DNA from: Roseateles asaccharophilus
GTDB lineage: Bacteria; Pseudomonadota; Gammaproteobacteria; Burkholderiales; Burkholderiaceae_C
Length of the DNA: 64,000 nucleotides
Assembly (NCBI RefSeq): GCF_004362405.1
Contig: NZ_SNXE01000003.1
Location: forward strand, 372,001-436,000
Reading direction: 5' to 3'
The notes below the pieces were generated by a model. That model ran no database searches. It was given only the letters and a program-made list of their open reading frames with translations, and was not told where the DNA came from. The position numbers and the translations under genes are program-made. Below, in pieces: positions 35,258-45,286 of the stretch (position 1 is its first letter; the number at the start of each line of letters is the position of its first letter).

Positions 35258-36163
35258 ATGAACGGCCCGCTCATCACCCGCCATGATTTGGAGCGCCGCC
35301 ATGCGGCGCTTCAGGATCTGCGGCGCTATCTGGCGGAGCAAGAGCGAGACTTCGAGCGGCAGCGCCTGGGCCTGCAGGCGTTTGCCCAGCGCTACCAGGC
35401 GGCCGTGGGCGCGCTCTACCAGGAGCTGGATGCGCTGGAGGCGCAGTTGCAGCGCAGCACCGAGGCCCTGCTGGGATCCCTGCTGCGCCAGGGCATAGAG
35501 CTCGGGCTGCCTGAAGCCGGGCCCCTCACGGCCGGTCGGCTGCCCGAGGCCCAGCGGCCCCGCATGGCTCAGCTGGCGCGCCTGGAGGGCCTGCCGCCAG
35601 CCACCGCCCTGCCCCCCGTGCCGGTGGGCGTGGACATCGCGCAATGGGCCCCACCCACGCTCAAGATGCTGTACCGACGGGCCGCCATGCGCATACACCC
35701 CGACCGCGCAGCCAACGACGCCGAGCGGCGGGAGCGCGAACAGCTGATGATGGCCGTGAACGCCGCCTACGCGGCCGGCGAGCGCTGGCGCCTAGAAGCC
35801 ATGCTGGTGGCGGCGGGCGAGGATGTACTCAAGGTCTGCGGCGGTCAGGCCCAGGCCCTGCGCAACTGGCTGGCTCATTGCGAGAACCTGGTGCAACAGC
35901 GTCTGCGCCTGGTCAACGACTATCTGGAGGCCCTCAGCGGCACCGGCATGTACCGGCTCTGGCGCAGCGTGGAGCAGGCCGAAGCCCGCGGCCTGGATCC
36001 GCTGGCCACCATGGTCATGCAGCTGCGCGCCCAGGTGGTCGAGCGCCGCAAGGAGCTCTACATCAGCGCCCGCCTCAAGCCGGACTCCAGCCTGGCGCGC
36101 GCCTTTCTGCACCAGCGGGTGGGCCGCCAGAGCGGCGCCCCCAGCCGAACCGGCAGCTGCTGA
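35258..36163 (+). CDS. J-domain-like protein with N-terminal coiled coil, next to groESL
   Basis: 301 residues. Residues 1-80 are charged and helical, probably a coiled coil. Around residues 130-170, LKMLYRRAAMRIHPDRAANDAERRER carries the HPD tripeptide that J-domains use to stimulate DnaK, followed by the helix LMMAVNAAYAAG. The C-terminal third is helical with no known domain. There is no zinc finger or glycine-rich region, so it would be a type III J-protein. It ends eight bases before the groESL -35 element. Confidence 0.72.
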   Translation: MNGPLITRHDLERRHAALQDLRRYLAEQERDFERQRLGLQAFAQRYQAAVGALYQELDALEAQLQRSTEALLGSLLRQGIELGLPEAGPLTAGRLPEAQRPRMAQLARLEGLPPATALPPVPVGVDIAQWAPPTLKMLYRRAAMRIHPDRAANDAERREREQLMMAVNAAYAAGERWRLEAMLVAAGEDVLKVCGGQAQALRNWLAHCENLVQQRLRLVNDYLEALSGTGMYRLWRSVEQAEARGLDPLATMVMQLRAQVVERRKELYISARLKPDSSLARAFLHQRVGRQSGAPSRTGSC

Positions 36164-36170
36164 CCCCCTC

Positions 36171-36198
36171 TTGAAAGCCGCGGGCTCGCCCCTATAAT
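36171..36198 (+). promoter_or_regulatory. groESL promoter, combined sigma-70 and sigma-32 type
   Basis: TTGAAA (36171-36176), 16-base spacer, TATAAT (36193-36198): a good sigma-70 promoter. The same stretch reads CTTGAAA (from 36170), then CCCCTATA (from 36189), close to the heat-shock sigma-32 consensus. The CIRCE element begins eight bases after the -10. Confidence 0.8.
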
Positions 36199-36205
36199 CC
36201 TCTTG

Positions 36206-36232
36206 CTAGCACTCACCAAAGCCGAGTGCTAA
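36206..36232 (+). promoter_or_regulatory. CIRCE operator for HrcA
   Basis: CTAGCACTC, nine bases, GAGTGCTAA: matches the CIRCE consensus TTAGCACTC-N9-GAGTGCTAA at all but one position. It covers the transcription start region, so HrcA should repress groESL in the absence of heat stress. Confidence 0.92.
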
Positions 36233-36339
36233 CGAATGAGCCAAGGCCTGTCAGCAGGCTGCGGACGGTATTCATGGCGAGCCGCACCGGTGCGAATCCG
36301 GGCCGGTCCGCCAGCCCCGAGAAATCTCAAGGAGATGTG

Positions 36340-36630
36340 ATGAAACTGCGTCCTCTGCACGATCGCGTGATCGTTAAGCGCCTGGAAAACGAAACCAAGA
36401 CCGCTTCCGGCATCGTCATCCCCGACAACGCCGCCGAAAAGCCCGACCAGGGCGAAGTGCTGGCAGTGGGCCCCGGCAAGCGCAATGACAAGGGCGATTT
36501 CGTGGCCCTGAACGTGGCTGTGGGCGACCGCGTCCTGTTCGGCAAGTACAGCGGCCAGTCCGTCAAGGTTGACGGCGAAGAGCTGCTGGTGATGCGCGAA
36601 GAGGATCTGTTCGCCGTCGTCGCCAAGTAA
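36340..36630 (+). CDS. groES: co-chaperonin GroES
   Basis: 96 residues. [16 protein letters not shown], the mobile loop around [32 protein letters not shown] and the C-terminal EEDLFAVV are standard GroES. AAGGAG lies six bases before the ATG. An in-frame upstream frame exists back to 36226 but lies in the promoter leader. Caps the GroEL cavity during ATP-driven folding. Confidence 0.98.
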   Translation: MKLRPLHDRVIVKRLENETKTASGIVIPDNAAEKPDQGEVLAVGPGKRNDKGDFVALNVAVGDRVLFGKYSGQSVKVDGEELLVMREEDLFAVVAK

Positions 36631-38322
<1,692 letters not shown>

Positions 38323-38357
38323 GTCCTGCCCGAGCGACACCTCAAGACGCTCGAATG

Positions 38358-38390
38358 AAGGGGCCGCGCAAGCGGCCCCTTTTCATTTTT
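38358..38390 (+). terminator. intrinsic terminator of groESL
   Basis: AAGGGGCCGC-GCAA-GCGGCCCCTT, a ten-base stem closed by a stable GCAA tetraloop, followed by TTCATTTTT. It begins 36 bases after the groEL stop. Confidence 0.9.
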
Positions 38391-38437
38391 GACGTGGGGC
38401 AGGACCATAATTCGCCATCCCCTGCACTGCCGCGTTC

Positions 38438-40444
38438 ATGTCCTCGCCAGCCGCCCTCACTCAGACCTCCCTGATCGCCGACGCCCTGGCTCACCTGCCC
38501 ATGCTCACCCGCCAGGTGCAAGACGGTATCCATGAGGCCATCAACGGCAACACTCAGCACCGCCAGTTGCTGGAGCCGTGGCAGCGTCATCGCCTTCGCT
38601 TCGTCGAGCATTTCGAGCAAGCCCTGACCCCGCTGCTGGCCGCCGGTGCACGCGGCGAGGATCCCCTGCCACGCCGCACACCCCGAGGCGTGGACGAGCT
38701 AAGCTTGGTGGATGAGCGTCAGGCCCTGCATGATGTTTCCCTGGCCCAGGTGATTCAGGCCGTGGAAGACGGCAGCCGCAACGAGCTCTACCAGTTGGGC
38801 AATTTCTTCGCCGCCTTGCGTGGCACAGCGCGCGCCCGCAAGGACGACAACCCCCTGCGCCCCGGTGTCTTTGCTCACGCTCTGCAGCAAGCGTTGAGTT
38901 GGCCCGAACTGGATGCCGAGGGTCACTACGCCCTGATGCGCGTCGCCGCCCAGCCCCTGTCCAAGGCCATACAGCCGCTCTACACCACCCTGTGTGCTCA
39001 GCTGCGCGCCGCCGATCTGGCGCCGCTGATCGCCAGCCGCGGCCTGTCTCAACAAAGCGCTGACCAGGACCGTCTGCGCCGCATCAGCAGGGCCTACGAA
39101 AACCTGCCAGGTGTACATACGGAGCCGGCCACACTGGACGGCCTGGCCCGTCGCGTCGACGCCTACAACTCGCGTCCCCAATTGCTGGGCGCCCTCAGCG
39201 AGGGCAAGGGGCGCGATCTGCTGACCCGGCTCTATGACCAGATCCTGGCCGATCCGCGCCTGCTGCCGCCGGTCAAGGCCTTGCTGGCCCGGCTTCAGGT
39301 GGTTGTCGTCCGCCTGGCCGCCAGCGACCCCAGCCTGCTGCGTCGCCAGGATCATCCGACCTGGAAGCTGCTGAACCGGGTGGGCAGCCATGGGGCGGCC
39401 TTCGAGCGCGCCGACGAGCCACGCCTGCAAGACTTTCTGCGCTTCATGAACGCGTGCATTGACGAAGTCGCAGCCCAGCCCCGGCCCGGCGCGGCACAGT
39501 TCCAGGAGTTGCTGGACCGCGTCGAGGCCTTCATCAGCCATCAGGCCCGCCAGGGCGGGGAGCGCAGCTCGATCAAGCTGGCCAGCCTAGAGCGGGAGCG
39601 CCAGCGCGAAGGCTGGCTGCGCGTGCTGGCGGAGCAGATCCGTGACCAGTTGGCGGAATCCCCCGAGGCTCGCACCAGTGCCTTGCTGCGCGACTTCCTA
39701 CGCAAGGACTGGACCCGGGTGATTGTCCAGGCCATGGTGGAACACGGACGCGATGCACCGCAGGCCCAGGCCCGCATCGAGCTGGTCGATGCCCTGCTGG
39801 CGAGCCTGCGACCCTTGCGCAACGAGGCGGAGCGCCAGGCCCTGCGGGCGCGGCTGCCGGCGCTGGTGCAGGCACTGAACCAGGGCTGCGAGTCCATTGC
39901 CCTGCCGGCAGCGCGCTGCAAGGCCCTGATGGACGAGCTCATGCATCTGCATGGCCGCCTGCTGCTGGGCCCGACTGGGCAGCCAGTGGCGCCGGAGCCG
40001 CAGCATGTGCCCCCCCTGGACCCCGAGGCCCAGCTGCAGGCCCTGCTGAGCGAGCGGGAATCACTGCAGGGGTCGCGCTGGGCGCATGACGAGGTGGATC
40101 GCAGCCGCCTGCCCACGGTGCCGGTGGGGCTCTATTCCTCGGCCGATGCCGCAGCCTCGCGCCAGGCCCTCAACCAATGGATCGCCGGCCTGAGCATAGG
40201 CCGCTGGTACCACCTCTTCGTGCAGAGCCAATGGACCACGGCGCAGCTGGCCTGGGTCAGCGACAGCCGGCAGTACTTCCTGTTTGTGGGCCAGGACGGC
40301 GAGGAGCGGCACTCCCTGACCCGCGGCGCGCTCGAACACCTGCTCAGCCACGGACTGATCACCGGCCTGGAGGACGAGGGCGATATGGTGCAGCGCGCCA
40401 TGAGCACCCTGATGCAGGACCTGGACAGCTCAAACACCCCCTGA
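38438..40444 (+). CDS. DUF1631 family protein
   Basis: 668 residues, mostly predicted helical, with no signal peptide. RTPRGVDELSLVDE near residue 85 and the C-terminal block WIAGLSIGRWYHLFVQSQWTTAQLAWVSDSRQYFLFVGQDG are typical of DUF1631 proteins of Burkholderiales. The compact C-terminal segment resembles a small beta-barrel regulatory domain; that is only an impression. A -10-like CATAAT at 38406 suggests its own promoter after the groESL terminator. Its stop overlaps the start of the patatin gene by one base. Confidence 0.85.
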   Translation: MSSPAALTQTSLIADALAHLPMLTRQVQDGIHEAINGNTQHRQLLEPWQRHRLRFVEHFEQALTPLLAAGARGEDPLPRRTPRGVDELSLVDERQALHDVSLAQVIQAVEDGSRNELYQLGNFFAALRGTARARKDDNPLRPGVFAHALQQALSWPELDAEGHYALMRVAAQPLSKAIQPLYTTLCAQLRAADLAPLIASRGLSQQSADQDRLRRISRAYENLPGVHTEPATLDGLARRVDAYNSRPQLLGALSEGKGRDLLTRLYDQILADPRLLPPVKALLARLQVVVVRLAASDPSLLRRQDHPTWKLLNRVGSHGAAFERADEPRLQDFLRFMNACIDEVAAQPRPGAAQFQELLDRVEAFISHQARQGGERSSIKLASLERERQREGWLRVLAEQIRDQLAESPEARTSALLRDFLRKDWTRVIVQAMVEHGRDAPQAQARIELVDALLASLRPLRNEAERQALRARLPALVQALNQGCESIALPAARCKALMDELMHLHGRLLLGPTGQPVAPEPQHVPPLDPEAQLQALLSERESLQGSRWAHDEVDRSRLPTVPVGLYSSADAAASRQALNQWIAGLSIGRWYHLFVQSQWTTAQLAWVSDSRQYFLFVGQDGEERHSLTRGALEHLLSHGLITGLEDEGDMVQRAMSTLMQDLDSSNTP

Positions 40445-42726
40445 TGCCTCGCTTGCTTTCCCTGACCCTCTGCTGCGCGATCGCCTGGCTGGCACCGAAC
40501 GCCGGACTGCAGGCGCAGACGCCATCCGGCGCCGCCACAGCGGCGGTGGCAGCCTCGCAACCGGCCGAGCGCCCGCGCCTGGGCCTGGTGCTCTCGGGCG
40601 GCGGCGCTCGCGGCCTGGCTCATGTGGGCGTGCTCAAGGTGCTGGAGCGAGAGCGCATCCCCGTGGATGTGATCACGGGCACCTCCATGGGCGCCATCAT
40701 CGGCGGCCTCTACGCCAGCGGCATGAGCGCCAGTGCCATGGAGCGCGAACTCCTGCCCCTGGCCTGGGACCGTGTGTTTGCCAGCCGCGTGGAGCGACAG
40801 CATCTGTCCCAGCGCCGCAAGGAGGAAGACTTCGAATTCTCCGCCGTGCTGGAGATGGGCATGCGCGACGGCGAGGTCCGCGTACCCCAGGGCACCTTTT
40901 CCAGCCGCGGCCTGGAAATTCTGCTGCGCCGCTACACCCTGCCGGTGCGCCAGGTCCAGGACTTCGACCGCCTGCCCACCCCCTTCCGCGCCGTGGCCAC
41001 CGATATGGAAACCGGGCGGCAGGTGGTGCTGGCCGAGGGTGATCTCGCCCTGGCCCTGCGCTCGAGCATGAGCGTTCCCGGCCTGTTCTCCCCGGTGGAG
41101 TGGAAGGAGCGCATCCTCGGTGACGGCGGGCTGGTGAACAACCTGCCTGTGGATGTGGCCCGCAGCCTGGGAGCCCAGCGTCTGATTGCGGTCAATGTGG
41201 GAACCCCGCTCTCCGGGCGCGCCAGCCTGGGCACCCTGGTCGGCGTGACCACACAGATGATCAACATCCTGACCGAGCAGAATGTGCAGCGCTCGCTGGC
41301 CAGCCTGTGGGAAGACGATGTGCTCATCACCCCCGAGCTGGGGCAGCTGGGCTCGGCCGACTTTGACAAGAGCCGCGAGCTGATCGAGCAGGGCGAGCGC
41401 GCCGCACAGGCCTTGCTGGAGCGTCTGCGCCCGATGGCGCTCAGCCCCGAAGACTATGCCCAGTGGCAGGCACAGCGCCGCGGCTCCAAGCCCCCGGCGT
41501 TCAAGCCTCGCATCGAGGCCCTGGCGTTCGAGGGGAGCGAGCAGACTCGCCCGGAGCGCCTGGCGGCCCAGCTGGAGAGCCGCCCCGGCCAGGACTTCGA
41601 CCCGGCCCGTGCCGAGCGCGACGCCCGCCTGCTGGCCTCGTCCGGCGACTATGTGCGCGTGGACTACCACCTGGAAGAACGCCCCGGCGGCGAGACCCTG
41701 GTCTTTGGCATGGAAGACAAGCCCTGGGGCCCCAACTACTTCCGCATTGGCCTGGACCTGAGCACCGACTTCTCGGGCGAGAGCAGCTTCAATCTGCGTG
41801 TCAGCCACAACCGCCACTGGTTGACGCCGACCGGCACGGAATGGCGCAATCAGCTCAATCTGGGCCAGACCCCCAGGCTCTACAGCGAGCTCTATCAACC
41901 CCTGACCCTGCGGGTGGGCAAGACCGCCGACTGGTTTCTCTCGGGCTGGGGCACGCTGGAGCGACGGAACATCAGCATCTACGAGCCCGACAGCGGAGAA
42001 AATCTAGCCCGGGTCTCACGTTCCGCGGGCACCCTGGGTCTGGATCTGGGCCAGCCTTGGGGCCAGTGGGGCGAGGTGCGGCTGGGCGTGTTCAGCGAGG
42101 CCTGGCGTTTCAAGCCCGAGATGGTGCCGATCGACCCCATCCCTGGCCAGCTGGGAACCACGTGGCGTGAGACCGCTTGGCGCCTCAAGGCCGTGGTGGA
42201 CCAGCTGGACTATGCGGACTTTCCGCAGCGCGGCTATCGCCTGACCCTGGATGCGGTCAACGGCCATGTTCAGGGGCGAGGCCAGGAACGGGAGCGCTCC
42301 CGCCGCGTGGAATTGCAGGCCAGCGGCGCCTACAGCCTCGGGCGCAACACCTTCAACGCCCATCTGCGGCTGTTTGACTCCAAGCAGTCCGAGAACTCCA
42401 CCCAGGGGCCCTACACCCTGGGTGGCTTCCAGCAGCTCTCCGGCTACAAGCCGGGCCAGTTGCTGGGCAACACCCTGGTGTTCGCACGTGCGGGCTACTA
42501 CCGGCGCCTGAGCGAGACGCCGCTGCTGACGCGCGGACTCTTCATCGGAGGCTCCCTGGAGGCGGGCAATGCCTGGAACAGCCGCCGCGATGCCCGCGGC
42601 AGCGATCTGCGTCACGCCATGAGCCTGTTCATCGGGGCCGACACCGGCCTGGGCCCGCTTTACCTGGGCCTGGGCCATGCGCCTGAGGCCGGCACGGCAC
42701 TCTACCTCTTCATCGGCCGGCCCTGA
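40444..42726 (+). CDS. patatin-like phospholipase with C-terminal beta-barrel (type Vd autotransporter, PlpD-like)
   Basis: 760 residues. A Sec signal at 1-24 (ends LQAQ) precedes the patatin domain: oxyanion GGGARGLAH (52-60), nucleophile Ser81 in GTSMG, and Asp227 in DGG, forming the catalytic dyad. Residues 360-430 resemble a POTRA-like linker, and the last 350 residues are amphipathic strands of a 16-strand outer-membrane barrel ending in a YLFIGRP tail. It should present a phospholipase A1-type domain at or beyond the outer membrane. The start overlaps the DUF1631 stop. Confidence 0.9.
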   Translation: MPRLLSLTLCCAIAWLAPNAGLQAQTPSGAATAAVAASQPAERPRLGLVLSGGGARGLAHVGVLKVLERERIPVDVITGTSMGAIIGGLYASGMSASAMERELLPLAWDRVFASRVERQHLSQRRKEEDFEFSAVLEMGMRDGEVRVPQGTFSSRGLEILLRRYTLPVRQVQDFDRLPTPFRAVATDMETGRQVVLAEGDLALALRSSMSVPGLFSPVEWKERILGDGGLVNNLPVDVARSLGAQRLIAVNVGTPLSGRASLGTLVGVTTQMINILTEQNVQRSLASLWEDDVLITPELGQLGSADFDKSRELIEQGERAAQALLERLRPMALSPEDYAQWQAQRRGSKPPAFKPRIEALAFEGSEQTRPERLAAQLESRPGQDFDPARAERDARLLASSGDYVRVDYHLEERPGGETLVFGMEDKPWGPNYFRIGLDLSTDFSGESSFNLRVSHNRHWLTPTGTEWRNQLNLGQTPRLYSELYQPLTLRVGKTADWFLSGWGTLERRNISIYEPDSGENLARVSRSAGTLGLDLGQPWGQWGEVRLGVFSEAWRFKPEMVPIDPIPGQLGTTWRETAWRLKAVVDQLDYADFPQRGYRLTLDAVNGHVQGRGQERERSRRVELQASGAYSLGRNTFNAHLRLFDSKQSENSTQGPYTLGGFQQLSGYKPGQLLGNTLVFARAGYYRRLSETPLLTRGLFIGGSLEAGNAWNSRRDARGSDLRHAMSLFIGADTGLGPLYLGLGHAPEAGTALYLFIGRP

Positions 42727-42747
42727 GTCTGCAGGGCCGCAGAGCCC

Positions 42748-42773
42748 GCACACACGGCCCGCACACACGGCCC
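42748..42773. repeat. 13-base tandem duplication
   Basis: GCACACACGGCCC occurs twice in a row between the convergent patatin and alpha/beta hydrolase genes. It looks like recent slippage; no function suggested. Confidence 0.85.
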
Positions 42774-42790
42774 GCGCGGCCGGAGCGCGT

Positions 42791-43693
42791 TCAGCCCGGC
42801 GGGGGCAGGAAAGCCTGGATCAGGCGCAGCAGCAGCTCAGGCCGCTCATGCAGGATCCAGTGCCCCTCCCCCTCTACCCGGTGCAACTGAAGCCGGGGCA
42901 CGAACTGCTCCAGCCCGTCCAGCAAGCCGGGCAGCAGGGCCACATCGTCCAGGCCCCAGATCACCTGGGTAGGCAGCTCCACCCGCAGCAGCTCGGGCGG
43001 CAGGCTCAGGGCCTGGGCCGCAGGATCTTCGGCCGTGGCCGGCCGCATCGGCGAGGCCCGGTAGTAGTTGAGGGGCCCTCGCAGACCCTGGGCCCAAAGT
43101 TCGCGATAGCGCTGGCGCTGCGCCTGGTCCAACCAGGCAGGCGCCTGCCCCTGCCGGTAGAAGAAGGGCCATAGCCGCGCGTAGTCGTTCTCGGCCAGCA
43201 GGGCCTCGGCATCGGGCCGGCACAGGAAGTTCATATAGGCGCTGGCCGCGCGCTGTGCCGGCTTGTGCTGCAACTCGCGCAGAAAGGTCCCCGGATGCGG
43301 CGAGTTGATGATCACCAGGCGGCGCATCAGCGCGGGCCGCTGGGCCGCCAGATTCCAGGCCACGGCACCGCCCCAGTCATGGGCGATCAGGGCCTCCAGT
43401 GGCCCCTCGCCCGTGGCCTCGATCAGCTGGGCCACATCGCTCATCAGGGATTTGGCCCGGTAGGCCTGCACCGCCTCGGGGGCGCTGCTGCGCTCATAGC
43501 CCCGCAGATTGGGGGCGATGCAGCGCCAGCGCGTCGCGAGTTGCTGCATCAGCGTGTCCCAGACGAAGGCGCCCTCGGGAAAGCCGTGCAGCAACAGCAG
43601 ACGCGGCGCATCGCGCGGGCCGCAGGCGCGGCAGGACAGACTGATGGGGCCGCTGCCACTATCGGGCAGCTCCAGCACGAAGGTCTCGATCAT
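42791..43693 (-). CDS. alpha/beta hydrolase, epoxide hydrolase-like
   Basis: 300 residues. The oxyanion motif HGFPE (36-40) and the nucleophile elbow AHDWGGA with Asp106 as nucleophile indicate the epoxide hydrolase/haloalkane dehalogenase branch rather than a serine esterase. The acid is in WGLDDVALL and the catalytic histidine in EGHWILHE. RGYERSSAP and a cap domain follow family order. The substrate is unknown. No signal peptide. Confidence 0.88.
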   Translation of the reverse strand: MIETFVLELPDSGSGPISLSCRACGPRDAPRLLLLHGFPEGAFVWDTLMQQLATRWRCIAPNLRGYERSSAPEAVQAYRAKSLMSDVAQLIEATGEGPLEALIAHDWGGAVAWNLAAQRPALMRRLVIINSPHPGTFLRELQHKPAQRAASAYMNFLCRPDAEALLAENDYARLWPFFYRQGQAPAWLDQAQRQRYRELWAQGLRGPLNYYRASPMRPATAEDPAAQALSLPPELLRVELPTQVIWGLDDVALLPGLLDGLEQFVPRLQLHRVEGEGHWILHERPELLLRLIQAFLPPPG

Positions 43694-43747
43694 CCGGCTC
43701 CTCCCTGGGGTGGCGGCCAGTATCGGCCGCCCGCCGGAGCCGCCCTG

Positions 43748-44506
43748 TCAAGCCGGCGACAGGGGGCCGTCCGGTGCCTGCGCCGCATCGGCGGCCTCAA
43801 GGGCCGCCGCCGCGCGCGGCGCATGGGCCCACTGGTGCAGGATGTGGGCCACATCGGCCACGCCCTGCTTCTTCAGCGCTGAGAACAGGGTGATGGACAC
43901 ATCGGATTCCTCGGTGGCCATGGCTGCGAGCCGCTCCTGGGTCTGGCGCAGGGCGGCATCGGCCTCCTTGCGGTTGAGCTTGTCGGCCTTGGTCAGCACC
44001 ACCAGCAGCTTGACCTCGCCGGTCGCGACGCGCCGCTGCACGAAGTCCAGCAGCTGCTGGTCCAGATCGGTCAGGCCCAGGCGCGAGTCCACCATCAGCA
44101 CCACGCCGGAGAGACTGCGGCGGACCTCCAGATAGTCGGCCATCACCTTCTGCCAGCGCTGCTTGGCGTCGCGATTCACCGCGGCATAGCCATAGCCCGG
44201 CAGGTCGGCAAAAAGCGCATCGGCCGCATCCTTGGGGCCCAGCTCAAACAAATTGATGTGCTGTGTTCGCCCAGGCGTTTTCGATGCGAACGCCAAGCGC
44301 TTTTGCTGCGCCAGCGTATTGATCGCCGTCGACTTCCCTGCATTTGAGCGCCCGACAAAGGCAATCTCGGGCAGCTCGGTGGGCGGTAGGTGGACCAACT
44401 GGCTGGCCGTGGTCAGGAAACGGGCCGTGTGGGTCCAACCCAACACCGTCTTGTCATCGGGCTCGGCGGGGGCGCTCTGGGGCGCGATGCGGGTGTCGGG
44501 GTTCAT
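43748..44506 (-). CDS. engB: ribosome biogenesis GTPase YsxC/EngB
   Basis: 252 residues. G1 loop GRSNAGKST (52-60), G2 region KTPGRTQHINLF, G3 DLPGYGYA and G4 TKADK are all present. It assists assembly of the 50S subunit. The C-terminus has an Ala-rich extension. The ATG at 44506 is the first giving a family-like N-terminus. It is divergent from cytochrome c4, a conserved arrangement in Burkholderiales. Confidence 0.95.
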   Translation of the reverse strand: MNPDTRIAPQSAPAEPDDKTVLGWTHTARFLTTASQLVHLPPTELPEIAFVGRSNAGKSTAINTLAQQKRLAFASKTPGRTQHINLFELGPKDAADALFADLPGYGYAAVNRDAKQRWQKVMADYLEVRRSLSGVVLMVDSRLGLTDLDQQLLDFVQRRVATGEVKLLVVLTKADKLNRKEADAALRQTQERLAAMATEESDVSITLFSALKKQGVADVAHILHQWAHAPRAAAALEAADAAQAPDGPLSPA

Positions 44507-44532
44507 CTCGGGGGGCCTTGTTAATTCGCCAT

Positions 44533-44540
44533 TGTAAAAT
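44533..44540. promoter_or_regulatory. overlapping divergent -10 elements of engB and cytochrome c4
   Basis: The AT-rich word TGTAAAAT in the 66-base divergent region reads as a -10 (TAAAAT) toward cytochrome c4 and, together with the bases just before it, as TACAAT toward engB. Both genes would have short leaders. Confidence 0.4.
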
Positions 44541-44572
44541 CTCCGAGTTGCGCTTACCCAACCCGAGAACAC

Positions 44573-45190
44573 ATGAAGACTGCTGCTATCTTGTTGTCTG
44601 GCTTCACTTTCGCTGCTGCAGCCCTGGCTAGCGGCGCGCCGGCGGCGGCCAAGCCGGATCTGGCCAAGGGCCAGGCCACGGCCACCCAACTGTGTGCAGC
44701 TTGCCACACTGTGGATGGTTCCCGGGGCAGCCCGGCCAACCCCATTCTGCAGGGCCAGCACCCGGAATACCTGGCCAAGCAGCTGCACGAGTTCAAGGAC
44801 GGCAAGCGCAAGAACGCGGTGATGCAGGGCATGGCCGCGACGCTGTCGGATGAAGACATCCGCAATGTCTCCGCCTTCTACGCCAGCAAGACCGCCAAAC
44901 CGGGCTTCGCCAAGAACAAGGAACTGGTGACCCTGGGCGAGAAGATCTACCGCGGCGGCATTGCCGATCGCCAGATCCCGGCCTGCGCCAGCTGCCACAC
45001 CCCCACCGGGGCCGGCATGCCCGCCCAGTACCCGCGCATTGGCGGCCAGCACAGCGACTACACCGAGGCCCAGCTGAATGCCTTCCGCGCCGGCACCCGG
45101 GGCAACAATGCCCAGATGCTGGCCATCGCGGCCAAGATGAACGACCGCGAGATCAAGGCAGTGTCCGACTACATCGCCGGCCTGCGCTGA
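44573..45190 (+). CDS. dihaem cytochrome c4
   Basis: 205 residues with a Sec signal (cleavage after about residue 26, AAA-KPDL). Two haem-binding motifs, CAACH (41-45) and CASCH (138-142), each head a cytochrome c domain; methionine ligands are likely in NAVMQGMAA and NAQMLAIAA. Periplasmic, carries electrons to terminal oxidases. Followed by ResB/CcsB genes that attach such haems. Confidence 0.94.
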   Translation: MKTAAILLSGFTFAAAALASGAPAAAKPDLAKGQATATQLCAACHTVDGSRGSPANPILQGQHPEYLAKQLHEFKDGKRKNAVMQGMAATLSDEDIRNVSAFYASKTAKPGFAKNKELVTLGEKIYRGGIADRQIPACASCHTPTGAGMPAQYPRIGGQHSDYTEAQLNAFRAGTRGNNAQMLAIAAKMNDREIKAVSDYIAGLR

Positions 45191-45238
45191 GCCACCAGCC
45201 CGATGTCCCGGGTCTGATCCGTACTTTCCAGCTGTTGT

Positions 45239-45276
45239 AAAAAGGCCGGCGCAACTCTGCCCGGCCTTTTTTGTTT
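45239..45276 (+). terminator. intrinsic terminator between cytochrome c4 and resB
   Basis: AAAAAGGCCGG / CCGGCCTTTTT, an 11-base stem (45239-45249 with 45261-45271), loop of 11, T-rich tail. It ends the c4 transcript 50 bases after its stop. Only 10 bases separate it from the resB ATG, and a possible extended -10 (TGTTGTAAA) overlaps its left arm. Confidence 0.8.
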
Positions 45277-45286
45277 GCCCGCACGA

